The translations under genes were made by a program, and so were the position numbers. Positions 7,005 to 14,329 of a DNA stretch of 38,638 bases are shown piece after piece (position 1 is the stretch's first letter; every line of letters starts with the position of its first letter). The notes under the pieces were generated by a model that saw nothing but the letters and a program-made list of their open reading frames with translations, was not told the origin of the DNA and searched no databases. Source of the stretch: JAAYDF01 sp964511155 (lineage in GTDB: Bacteria > Planctomycetota > Phycisphaerae > UBA1845 > PWPN01); contig CAZEEJ010000035.1 of assembly GCA_964511155.1 (NCBI GenBank), positions 1 through 38,638 on the forward strand, in the 5' to 3' direction.

Positions 7005-8261
7005 GTGCATCACAAACGAACCACTCTGTGTGCCGTCATCGGCCTGGCGGGCATGGTCTATGGCTGCCAGCACCCGGTGAAGATCGTGCCGACCGAAACC
7101 CGCGGGCTGGAGGCCCTCGACGAGATCATGGCCCGGGGAATTGAGGCCCGCAGCTATCCCGGCGCGGTGATCGTCGTGGGCCGGGGGGAGCAGATCCTCT
7201 GGGCGAAGGCCTACGGCCGGCAGACCTTCGACCCCGATTCGCCGCCCATGGCCCTGGACACGCTTTTCGATCTGGCCTCGGTCTCCAAGCTGGTGGGCAC
7301 CACGTCGGCGGCGCTGCTGAACCTCGACGACGGTCGGCTGGCCCTCGACGACCCAGTGGCGAAGTTCATCCCCGGCTTCGAGGCGGAGGGCAAGGGGGCC
7401 GTCACCATCCGCGACCTGATGACCCACGTCTCCGGGCTCAAGCCCTACGAGAACAAGGACCTGGTCGAGAAGTCGCGTCGCAAGGATGAGACCCCGGCCG
7501 CCGCGCTGATGCGCCGCTATGCCGCCCTCGAACTTGCGTACCCCCCGCGGACGGACTATCGCTACAGTTGCCTGAACTTCCAGATCATGGCCCGGGTGAA
7601 CGAGGAAGCGGCCGGCCAGCGGATGGAGAACCTGCTCGTGCGGCGGGTGTATGGCCCGCTGGGCATGAAGGACACGCGGTACGTGCTCAACGAGGAGCAA
7701 CTCGCCCGCACCGCCCCGACGCACCGCGACGAAAACGGCGGCCTTTGCCGCGGCGAGGTGCACGACCCGCTGGCCCGCTACCACGGTTGTCGGGGTCGCT
7801 GCCCGGGCAACGCCGGCCTGTTCTCGACCGCCGCCGACTTGGCCATCTATTGCCGGATGGTCCTCAACGAGGGCACCTGGCGCGGCCGCCGCATCTTCAA
7901 AGCGGACACGCTGCGCATGGCCACGCGTCGCCAGACGCCCGAGGAAGTATCCGCCAGCCACGGTTTAGGCTTCGCCACCTACCGGACCACGCCCTATGCC
8001 ACTGAACTCAACCAGACGCCCGAAACGCAGATCGTCGGGCACTTCGGCTTCACCGGCACCTGGGTCTGGATGGACAAACTGAGCGGCACCTATCTGGTCC
8101 TGCTGGCCAACCGCACCTTCCCGGCCGAGGAAGGCAAGATCGACCAGACGCCGAGCATGGAATCCGTCCGCAAGGGCGCCGCCGACGTGGTGCTGCGCAG
8201 CCTGCCGGAGTATGCGGAGTACTTCGCCGCCAAGGCCGCGACCGCACCGGCGGAGGAGTAG
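7005..8261 (+). CDS. Lipoprotein serine hydrolase, beta-lactamase (class C-like) family
   Basis: A 418-residue member of the PF00144 serine hydrolase superfamily, which includes esterases, D-Ala-D-Ala peptidases and beta-lactamases. The N-terminal MHHKRTTLCAVIGLAGMVYG is followed by C21, a lipobox, so it is probably membrane-anchored. Active-site motifs are SxxK at S92-V-S-K95, the tyrosine of the YxN-like motif at Y187 (YSCLNF) and an HxG motif at H346-F-G348, so catalysis should be intact. The start is a GTG with TGAGGA 8 nt upstream; longer in-frame starts lack a site and would bury the lipobox. The YS-x-LNF form is common in environmental hydrolases next to glycosidases. True beta-lactamase activity is not implied. 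It is followed by a repeat and then the GH109 gene on the same strand. Confidence 0.88.
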   Translation: MHHKRTTLCAVIGLAGMVYGCQHPVKIVPTETRGLEALDEIMARGIEARSYPGAVIVVGRGEQILWAKAYGRQTFDPDSPPMALDTLFDLASVSKLVGTTSAALLNLDDGRLALDDPVAKFIPGFEAEGKGAVTIRDLMTHVSGLKPYENKDLVEKSRRKDETPAAALMRRYAALELAYPPRTDYRYSCLNFQIMARVNEEAAGQRMENLLVRRVYGPLGMKDTRYVLNEEQLARTAPTHRDENGGLCRGEVHDPLARYHGCRGRCPGNAGLFSTAADLAIYCRMVLNEGTWRGRRIFKADTLRMATRRQTPEEVSASHGLGFATYRTTPYATELNQTPETQIVGHFGFTGTWVWMDKLSGTYLVLLANRTFPAEEGKIDQTPSMESVRKGAADVVLRSLPEYAEYFAAKAATAPAEE

Positions 8262-8334
8262 GTGAGTGATGAGTGCTGAGTGATGAGTGATGAGTACTGA
8301 GTGAAGATTGAGCCGGGGACGCAAGTCCCCGGGT
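8262..8334 (+). repeat. Composite repeat: TGAGTGATGAG tract plus GCAA hairpin
   Basis: A tract of GAGTGATGAGTGCTGAGTGA-type tetra- and heptamer repeats (8262-8305) begins one base after the serine hydrolase stop. It is followed by the perfect hairpin CCGGGGAC-GCAA-GTCCCCGG (within 8311-8334). The same two parts, in the same order and orientation, recur at 28595-28697. Confidence 0.8.
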
Positions 8335-8415
8335 TGAAATCCGTGCGACCCGGCTTGCCGCTTCGCGGCGCAGATGTGCAAACCAACGCTGTGTGAAAGG
8401 TTGAAGGGAGAAAAC

Positions 8416-9786
8416 ATGAACCAGCAGATGGACCCGAAGGATGGCAACGTGAACCGCCGCGATTTTCTGAAGTCCGCCACCCTGGCGTCCGTCGGTACGG
8501 CCCTGGGCAGCCTGGCGTTGTCCGGGTGTTCCGGCCCGGCCCGCGCGGGTTTCCGACGCATTCCCGACCCGGAGCCTCGGGACCTGGTGCGCATCGGGTT
8601 CGTCGGCGTGGGCGGCATGGGCACGGGCCACGTGCACAATCTGCTCCAGATCGAAGGAACCGAACTGGTCGCCGTCTGCGACGTCGTCCCGGAGCACGCC
8701 GCCCGATCGCAGCGGCTGGCCGTCGAGGCCGGACGGCGCGAGCCGGTCGCCTACACCCGGGGCGAGTGGGACTTCAAACGCATGTGCGATGAGGAGGACC
8801 TCGACCTGGTCTACACCGCCACGCCGTGGGAGTGGCACGTACCCGTCTGCGTCGCGGCCATGAAGGCGGGCAAACACGCCGCCACCGAGGTTCCCGCCGC
8901 CGTCACCCTCGACGAGTGCTGGGAACTTGTCGAGACGGCCGAGCGGACCGGCAAGCACTGCATCATGATGGAGAACTGCTGCTACGACCGCAGCGAGCTG
9001 ATGGTTCTGAACATGGTGCGCCAGGGCCTGTTCGGCGAGTTGATCTACGGCGAAGGCGGCTACCTGCACGACCTGCGCAGCGTGAAGTTCAGCCAGGGCG
9101 GCGAAGGGCTGTGGCGGCGGGTGCACGCCATGAAACGCAACGGGAACCTGTACACGACGCACGGCCTGGGGCCGATCGCCCAGTACATGAACATCAACCG
9201 CGGCGACCGGTTCGACTTCCTCGTCTCGATGCGCGGCAAGTCGTGCGGGCTGCAGGAGTTTGCCAAGGAACGGCTCGACAAGGACGGTCCCCGCCGCAAT
9301 GAGGAGTACGTCCTCGGCGACGTCAACTCGAGCCTGATCCGCACGGTCAACGGGCTGACCATCCTCTTGCAGCACGATACCAACCTGCCGCGGCCGTACA
9401 GCCGTCTCAACATGATCCAGGGCACCAAGGGCATCTTCCGCGGCTTCCCCGACCAGATCCACGTCGAAGGCCGCACCAAGGGGCACGACTGGGAACCGCT
9501 TGATGCGTACCGCGAGGAGTTTGAGCATCCGCTGTGGAAAGCGATGCGCGAGAAGTCGGCGGGCGCGGGCCACGGCGGCATGGACTTCATCGAGGACTAC
9601 CGTCTCATCCAGGCCCTGCGTACGGGGGCGGCCCCGGACATGGACGTGTACGACGCGGCCGCGTGGAGTGCGATCTCCGAGCTGACCGAACGCTCGGTAG
9701 CCAACCGTTCGCGGCCGATGGACGTGCCCGACTTCACCCGCGGCCAGTGGAAAACCAATCCGCCTATGGGCATTATTCAGGGCTGA
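8416..9786 (+). CDS. GH109 family glycosidase (NAD-dependent, alpha-N-acetylgalactosaminidase type)
   Basis: A 456-residue protein with an Rossmann-fold dinucleotide site GVGGMG at 64-69 and the hallmark blocks of family GH109: ATPWEWHVP (135-143), MMENCCYDR (184-192), HDLR (218-221) and the stretch NGNLYTTHGLGP, then QYMNINRGDR (242-265). Family members hydrolyse terminal alpha-N-acetylgalactosamine through an NAD-dependent oxidation, elimination and addition mechanism. NRRDFLK at 13-19 is a Tat signal and LALSGC38 a possible lipobox, so it is probably exported folded with its cofactor and lipid-anchored. The start at 8416 follows AAGGGAG about 6 nt upstream. Length is close to the characterised enzyme of about 444 residues. 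Several Gfo/Idh/MocA relatives share the Rossmann part, but the motifs outside it argue for GH109. Confidence 0.92.
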   Translation: MNQQMDPKDGNVNRRDFLKSATLASVGTALGSLALSGCSGPARAGFRRIPDPEPRDLVRIGFVGVGGMGTGHVHNLLQIEGTELVAVCDVVPEHAARSQRLAVEAGRREPVAYTRGEWDFKRMCDEEDLDLVYTATPWEWHVPVCVAAMKAGKHAATEVPAAVTLDECWELVETAERTGKHCIMMENCCYDRSELMVLNMVRQGLFGELIYGEGGYLHDLRSVKFSQGGEGLWRRVHAMKRNGNLYTTHGLGPIAQYMNINRGDRFDFLVSMRGKSCGLQEFAKERLDKDGPRRNEEYVLGDVNSSLIRTVNGLTILLQHDTNLPRPYSRLNMIQGTKGIFRGFPDQIHVEGRTKGHDWEPLDAYREEFEHPLWKAMREKSAGAGHGGMDFIEDYRLIQALRTGAAPDMDVYDAAAWSAISELTERSVANRSRPMDVPDFTRGQWKTNPPMGIIQG

Positions 9787-9835
9787 TTCATCGGCTCACA
9801 GGATGCCGATCGGCACCAGCTCGGCCATTTTGCAC

Positions 9836-9856
9836 CTCGGCTGCAAAACAGCCGAG
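9836..9856. repeat. Perfect 8-bp hairpin after the GH109 gene
   Basis: CTCGGCTG (9836-9843) pairs with CAGCCGAG (9849-9856) across a CAAAA loop. It lies 50 bp after the GH109 stop and has no following T-run on the + strand, so a terminator role is doubtful. A REP-like repeat is as likely. Confidence 0.6.
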
Positions 9857-9966
9857 AGTGACCTTCGTGGCACGCGGGACACGGAGAAGAAGGAAACCGC
9901 ATTTTCCTCCGTATCATCAGTACCTCCATGGTGCTGTTTACGACACGAGTCAGGCTGTCCGTATCT

Positions 9967-10063
9967 GATCGGCGTTCATCGGCGTCTATCGGCGGTTCAT
10001 CACCTCCTCGGAGTGCGATGGGAGAGAGAACGAACCGCCGATGAACGCGGATGGACGCCGATG
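9967..10063. repeat. Inverted pair of the CCGCCGATGAACGCGGATG repeat
   Basis: The left arm at 9967-9997 (TGATCGGCGTTCATCGGCGT, then CTATCGGCGGTTC) is close to the reverse complement of the right arm at 10032-10063 (GAACCGCCGATGAACGCGGA, then TGGACGCCGATG). About 34 bp separate the arms. A disrupted relative occurs near 24190-24248. Confidence 0.75.
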
Positions 10064-10318
10064 TAAGACCAGCAAGGCTGACTTCCAGGCCACTTGCCCG
10101 CTCACAAGGGCGATGTGCATCCTGGTGCTGGATACCCTTTCCTGCCCCGGCCAGTCCAACAGAAACCGTGCGGCACAATGAGGAGGATCAAACCACCGAC
10201 CACGCAGCGGGGGCTCTGCCGGCAGCCGAAGGACCATGAAACCACCGATGTCCGCTACAGGTGAGACGCGACACAACAAGGGCGCCGATGCTTGCCGGGG
10301 CGACTGGTTGCCGCAACT

Positions 10319-10348
10319 TTGCGGCGCGGCGGATTGATGCGGTACAAT
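10319..10348 (+). promoter_or_regulatory. Possible promoter of PHP gene
   Basis: TACAAT at 10343-10348 is a good -10 element. TTGCGG at 10319-10324, 18 bp upstream, is a weak -35. The leader to the ATG at 10441 would be about 85 nt and contains no recognised riboswitch. Confidence 0.4.
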
Positions 10349-10440
10349 GCCCCCATAACGCCCACCAACGGCGCCGGGGAGGCGACCGGCCCGGGAATAC
10401 CAACGAGGCGAACACCCCAACGATTGAAGGAGGTTCCAGC

Positions 10441-11697
10441 ATGTTATCGAGCCGCTTGACACAGAGAGCGACGTGGGTTGGCTGGTTTGTCGCGATTGCC
10501 TGGGTCGGTTGCCTGATCGCGATCGGGGGATGCGGCTCCGATCTGACCACCACCAGCAATGCCCGCGTCCTGACCGTCGTGGTGAATCCGTATGCGGACG
10601 TCGACTGGGACACCTTCGGACATCACCGGGCGGCGCTGCACACCCATACCCTGCAGAGCGACGGATACCACCGTGCCGAAGACGTGGTCGCGGCATACCA
10701 CCAGGCGGGCTTTACCATTCTGGCCCTCACCGACCACGACGTCCACAAGCCCAATCGCCACGTGGAGCGCGGGACCGTACCCCAGGAGGAGGCCTCGCCG
10801 TATCCGCTCGACCCCAAGCCGGAGAACTACCCCGCGAATACGACGTGGCCCTGGACCGCTTTCGGCGCACCGGCGCCGGAATCGTTGGGCATGGTCGGCA
10901 TCGAGGGAAACGAGATCTCCGACCGCCACCACATGAACAGCCTGTTTAACGGCTTCGGCGTCCCCCGGAAGGACATGGACGAAGACCAGCAGTTGTCTGC
11001 GGTCCGTGACCACGGCGGCTTGGTGTTCCTCAATCATCCCGGCATTGACGCGAAATGGTGGACCCGGCGGCCGGTGGCATGGTACGTGGAACGCTTCGAG
11101 AAGCATGGCCCGGCATACCTGGTGGGCATCGAGGTCACCAACTGCACCACCGCGACGCAAACGTACGACGAGGGTCTATGGGACCAGTTGCTCGCGCGGT
11201 TCATGCCGCAGCGCCCGATCTGGGGGTTCGGCACCGAAGACATGCACAAGCTGGCCGACGTGCGCGAGTCGGACTCCGTTTTCGTGTTGAAGGAACTCAG
11301 CCAAACCGCGGTCCGCAAAGCCATGGAGGCGGGCCGGTTCTACTTCCGGAAATCGACCCGGCGCAACGACTTCCGCCAGCGCGAGCCGGCGGAGTCACTG
11401 TATCCGCAGATCCGGGCAATCGAGGTCGACGACAAGGCGGGCACGATCACCGTCCGAGCGGCCAACTGCGATCTGATCCGATGGATCTCCTCGCCGGAAT
11501 CGCTGGAAGCCGTGGCCGACTACGAAACCGACAACGCTCCCTGGCCGCTGGGCTGCGTGGTGCATCAAGGCGAGACGCTGCGCTATCGCAGCACGGCCAA
11601 GCTGAAGAACTACGTGCGCGTCGAGCTCCAGCGAACCGACGGCAAGGAGGTCTACCGCACGTTCACCAACCCGTTCGGCCTGGCCATGAGCAAGTAG
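10441..11697 (+). CDS. Lipoprotein PHP-domain metal-dependent phosphoesterase
   Basis: A 418-residue protein of the PHP (polymerase and histidinol phosphatase) superfamily. Metal ligands follow the expected order: H67-x-H69 (HTHTLQSDG), TDHD at 97-100, E155 in GIEGNE, H199 in LNHPG and D267/H269 in GTEDMH. A trinuclear metal site for phosphoester or related hydrolysis is therefore plausible. The N-terminus is a signal sequence with the lipobox AIGGC31, so it acts outside the cytoplasm. Residues beyond about 300 form an unassigned C-terminal beta-rich region. The start at 10441 has GAAGGAGG 7 nt upstream, and an upstream extension of the frame reads through repeat DNA. The substrate is unknown; neighbours suggest a role in extracellular nutrient or glycan metabolism. 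Confidence 0.87.
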   Translation: MLSSRLTQRATWVGWFVAIAWVGCLIAIGGCGSDLTTTSNARVLTVVVNPYADVDWDTFGHHRAALHTHTLQSDGYHRAEDVVAAYHQAGFTILALTDHDVHKPNRHVERGTVPQEEASPYPLDPKPENYPANTTWPWTAFGAPAPESLGMVGIEGNEISDRHHMNSLFNGFGVPRKDMDEDQQLSAVRDHGGLVFLNHPGIDAKWWTRRPVAWYVERFEKHGPAYLVGIEVTNCTTATQTYDEGLWDQLLARFMPQRPIWGFGTEDMHKLADVRESDSVFVLKELSQTAVRKAMEAGRFYFRKSTRRNDFRQREPAESLYPQIRAIEVDDKAGTITVRAANCDLIRWISSPESLEAVADYETDNAPWPLGCVVHQGETLRYRSTAKLKNYVRVELQRTDGKEVYRTFTNPFGLAMSK

Positions 11698-11832
11698 GCC
11701 CCGGGCTGCGATGGGGAGCTGCATCGCTGTTCGGGGGCTTCTGAGGGAAGCAGGTAATTCGGGGGGCGGCCGCTACTTGAACGGGTCTGTCCACGGCGCG
11801 GGTGTCGTGGTCCAATAGCGACAGAGGATGAG

Positions 11833-12930
11833 ATGGGTAGCGATGAACGAATCACACGGCGTGGACTGCTGGGGGCGGCGAGCGGTTGGCTGGCGGTCAG
11901 GGGGGTGAACCGGGTTTGTGCCGCGTCCGCATCCTCCCGCCCTACCACGGGGCCATCCTCGGCACCGACGACAGGCACCAAGCCCATCCGCGGAAGCTGG
12001 ATCAGCATTCAGCATCCCAACGCGAAGGAGGCGGTGCTGTGGGATCCGGCCTGCGCGGCCTTCAGCGAGCAGGACTGGATGCGCATGGTGCGCGACATGG
12101 CCGACCTGGGCTTCGCGTACCTCGTGCTGCTGTCGGTCGCGCACGACTCGCAGGCCTACTACGACTCGGCCATCTTTCCGCGTAAGCCGCTGGCGTGCGC
12201 GGATCCGATCCGGGCCCTGCTGCGGGCGGCGGATGAATGCGGCCTGCGGTTCTTCGTCGGGTGCGGGTGGTTCGGGAACTGGGCGGACAGTGCCGCACGC
12301 ACGGACCGCGAGGTATCTCGGCGGCGACTGCGGGCCATGGGCGAACTGGCGGAGCGGTACGGCTCGCACACCAGCTTCCACGGCTGGTACTGGCCCAGCG
12401 AGGCCGCCATCCACGAACGCTTCGGCGACGACTCCGTCACCTATATCAACGAATGCTCCGCCGAGGCGCGACGGCTGACGCCCGGCAAGCGGACGCTCAT
12501 CGCCCCGTACGGCACGCGGCTGGCCGTCCCCGACGACCGCTACGTCCGCCAGCTCGAATCCCTGGACGTCGACATCATCGCCTACCAGGATGAGGTCGGC
12601 GTGCGGAAGACCACGCCCGACGAACTGCCACGCATCTACGAGGGGTTGCGCAAGGCCCACGACCGCGTGCCGCAACGGGCCCTGTGGGCTGACGTCGAGG
12701 TTTTCACCTTTGCCGACGAGGTCTACCGCAGTGCCCTGGTGCCCGCCCCATTCGACCGCGTCGAACGCCAACTCGCCGCGATCTCGCCCTTCGTGGACAC
12801 GATCCTCATCTACCAGTACCAGGGCCTGATGAATCCGCCGGGCAGTCCGATCTTCGTTGGCCATCCCGACTCTGCCCGGCTCTACACCGACTACCGCCGT
12901 TGGCTGGCGCATCATCACCCCGCGAGATGA
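11833..12930 (+). CDS. Tat-exported DUF4434-type TIM-barrel protein
   Basis: A 365-residue protein with a twin-arginine signal (ITRRGLLGAASGW, residues 7-19) and a Ser/Thr/Pro-rich linker at about 30-47. The rest is a barrel-like domain with the blocks GSWISIQHPNAK, GLRFFVGCGWFGNW, HGWYWPSEAAI and IIAYQDEVGV. These match the DUF4434 group, which are glycoside-hydrolase-like (beta/alpha)8 proteins. Acidic residues in WYWPSE and YQDE could be catalytic, by analogy only. The start ATG has AGAGGAT about 4-5 nt upstream. It lies on the same strand between a PHP phosphoesterase and an SGNH hydrolase, with a 135-bp gap before it. A role in extracellular glycan degradation is inferred from fold and context. 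No activity can be named. Confidence 0.78.
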   Translation: MGSDERITRRGLLGAASGWLAVRGVNRVCAASASSRPTTGPSSAPTTGTKPIRGSWISIQHPNAKEAVLWDPACAAFSEQDWMRMVRDMADLGFAYLVLLSVAHDSQAYYDSAIFPRKPLACADPIRALLRAADECGLRFFVGCGWFGNWADSAARTDREVSRRRLRAMGELAERYGSHTSFHGWYWPSEAAIHERFGDDSVTYINECSAEARRLTPGKRTLIAPYGTRLAVPDDRYVRQLESLDVDIIAYQDEVGVRKTTPDELPRIYEGLRKAHDRVPQRALWADVEVFTFADEVYRSALVPAPFDRVERQLAAISPFVDTILIYQYQGLMNPPGSPIFVGHPDSARLYTDYRRWLAHHHPAR

Positions 12931-13093
12931 CCGGAGCATGCCAGAGGGCGGGATGACGAGGCGGCCGTGACCGTTCCGGCGACGGGGTCGGCCGCGGCGA
13001 GTCAGCATCTCCGTACCGCGCCCGCCAGCCCTGTCACGGGCCCGATGACGTGTTCGACGCCGGGGACCGCCGTGCAACCGGAAAACGCCGCTG

Positions 13094-13099
13094 TATAAT
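13094..13099 (+). promoter_or_regulatory. Consensus -10 element upstream of SGNH hydrolase
   Basis: TATAAT is a perfect -10 hexamer. The possible -35 (GTGCAA at 13072-13077, 16 bp upstream) is weak. The predicted leader to the ATG at 13165 is about 60 nt. Confidence 0.45.
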
Positions 13100-13164
13100 G
13101 GGCCTGGCACCGGTGCCCTCTGCACCCGGTGACCGATCGCGGCTTTCCTGCGAGGCTTACCCAC

Positions 13165-14325
13165 ATGCCAGTGCGACTGTTGAGGATGAGCATTCTGCAC
13201 ACCGCGTGCGCCGCGGTGCACGTCGCCGCGGCCTTCGGTGCCGCCCCAGCCACCGCCCCGGCCGTCACCGACGTGAGCCGACCGTTTTGGAGCACGGGGA
13301 CGATGACCGGCGAGAGCGTGCTCTTCATCAAATCCGACGACGACCGGCCGGCGGCGGCAACGCTGCTCTTCGTGCCGACGAAGATCCTGTCGGTTACCAG
13401 CTCCGACGGCCGGACCGTCTACCGGGAAGGCCGGGATTATGTGCATACGGCGGGGTCGCGCGACTTGGCCCTGCCCACGGGGTCCGCGATTCCCGCTCGC
13501 ACCGCTGAACAACTCACGCCGCCGTTGGGCAGCCAGCCGTTCGGGCTGGTCCGACGTGATGGACGCGGCGATATCCTGTTCGGCGCGAGCCACGAATACG
13601 CCGACATGCAAACGGTGGTCACCTATACCTACGCGCGGGACGGCTCAGGGTGGCAGGTGCCGCCGCCGCGATTGGCCGAGCGAGAGTTGCCGGCGACGAT
13701 CCGAATCCTGCGCGACGGCCATCCTCTGAAACTCGTCCTGTTCGGCGACAGCATCTCGGTCGGCTGCAACGCGTCGAAATGGGCCGACACCCCACCGTTT
13801 CAGCCGGCCTACGGCGGACTGCTGGCAACCAACCTCGCACGCACCTACCGGTCCGCGGTCGCGTTTTCCAACCTCTCCGAAGGCGGCCGAACCTCGGCCT
13901 GGGGCCTCGAACACATCGGTCCGGTGGCGGCGGAGAAACCGGACCTGGTGATCCTGGCGTGGGGCATGAACGACAGCACCGGTGAGGGAGACACCTGCCC
14001 GGTTGAAACCTTCATCGGGAATCTGCAGGCACAAATGGCCGCCGTGCGCAAGGCGCAGCCGAGCGTGGAGTTCATCCTGGTAGCTTCCATGCTGCCGAAC
14101 CAAGATTGGCGCCTGGCCCATCCGAAGCGGGTGCTGGAGTATCGTGACGCCATGCGGAAGCTGGTCGGCCCCGGCGTGGCGCTGGCCGACCTGTCCGCGG
14201 TATGGGAAGCGATATTGGCCCGCAAGCCCTATCTCGATCTGACCGGCAACGGCGTGAACCACCCGAACGACTTCGGTCATCGGCTCTACGCCGAGGTCAT
14301 CTTCTCGCTGTTGGCCCAGCGGTAG
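13165..14325 (+). CDS. Secreted SGNH/GDSL hydrolase
   Basis: A 386-residue protein with an N-terminal signal (residues 1 to about 28). A beta-rich N-terminal domain (about 35-180) precedes an SGNH esterase domain. Block I is FGDSIS with S196, block II probably the G240-241 turn (NLSEGGRTS), block III GMND with N269, and block V NHPNDFGH at 365-372. The Asp normally three residues before the catalytic His (DxxH) is replaced in GNGVNH; this is seen in a subset with the GNGVNHPND signature, so it is not clearly a defect. Likely activity is deacetylation or other ester hydrolysis on a carbohydrate. The start at 13165 has CGAGGC about 8-9 nt upstream; the GTG at 13129 and ATG at 13186 are alternatives. 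It ends 4 bp from the convergent dockerin gene. Confidence 0.85.
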   Translation: MPVRLLRMSILHTACAAVHVAAAFGAAPATAPAVTDVSRPFWSTGTMTGESVLFIKSDDDRPAAATLLFVPTKILSVTSSDGRTVYREGRDYVHTAGSRDLALPTGSAIPARTAEQLTPPLGSQPFGLVRRDGRGDILFGASHEYADMQTVVTYTYARDGSGWQVPPPRLAERELPATIRILRDGHPLKLVLFGDSISVGCNASKWADTPPFQPAYGGLLATNLARTYRSAVAFSNLSEGGRTSAWGLEHIGPVAAEKPDLVILAWGMNDSTGEGDTCPVETFIGNLQAQMAAVRKAQPSVEFILVASMLPNQDWRLAHPKRVLEYRDAMRKLVGPGVALADLSAVWEAILARKPYLDLTGNGVNHPNDFGHRLYAEVIFSLLAQR

Positions 14326-14329
14326 CCGT

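Larger units (their letters stand above)
9787..10440. other. Repeat-filled intergenic region upstream of PHP gene
   Basis: No gene is supported; a 28-codon frame at 10178-10264 has no recognisable feature. The region contains a hairpin at 9836-9856, an inverted repeat pair at 9967-10063, text-like repeat remnants (CACGGAGAAGAAGGAAACCG at about 9880-9899) and a probable promoter at 10319-10348. Confidence 0.6.

Noticed and set aside
9836..9856. Rho-independent terminator after GH109
   Set aside because: The hairpin is not followed by a T-run on the + strand, so it is listed as a repeat.
10178..10264. 28-codon small gene
   Set aside because: No ribosome binding site of its own and no recognisable features.
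11773..13611. A 612-codon open frame on the - strand
   Set aside because: It lies opposite the DUF4434 and SGNH genes, has Arg/Pro/Gly/His-rich composition without domains, and arises from codon bias in high-GC DNA.
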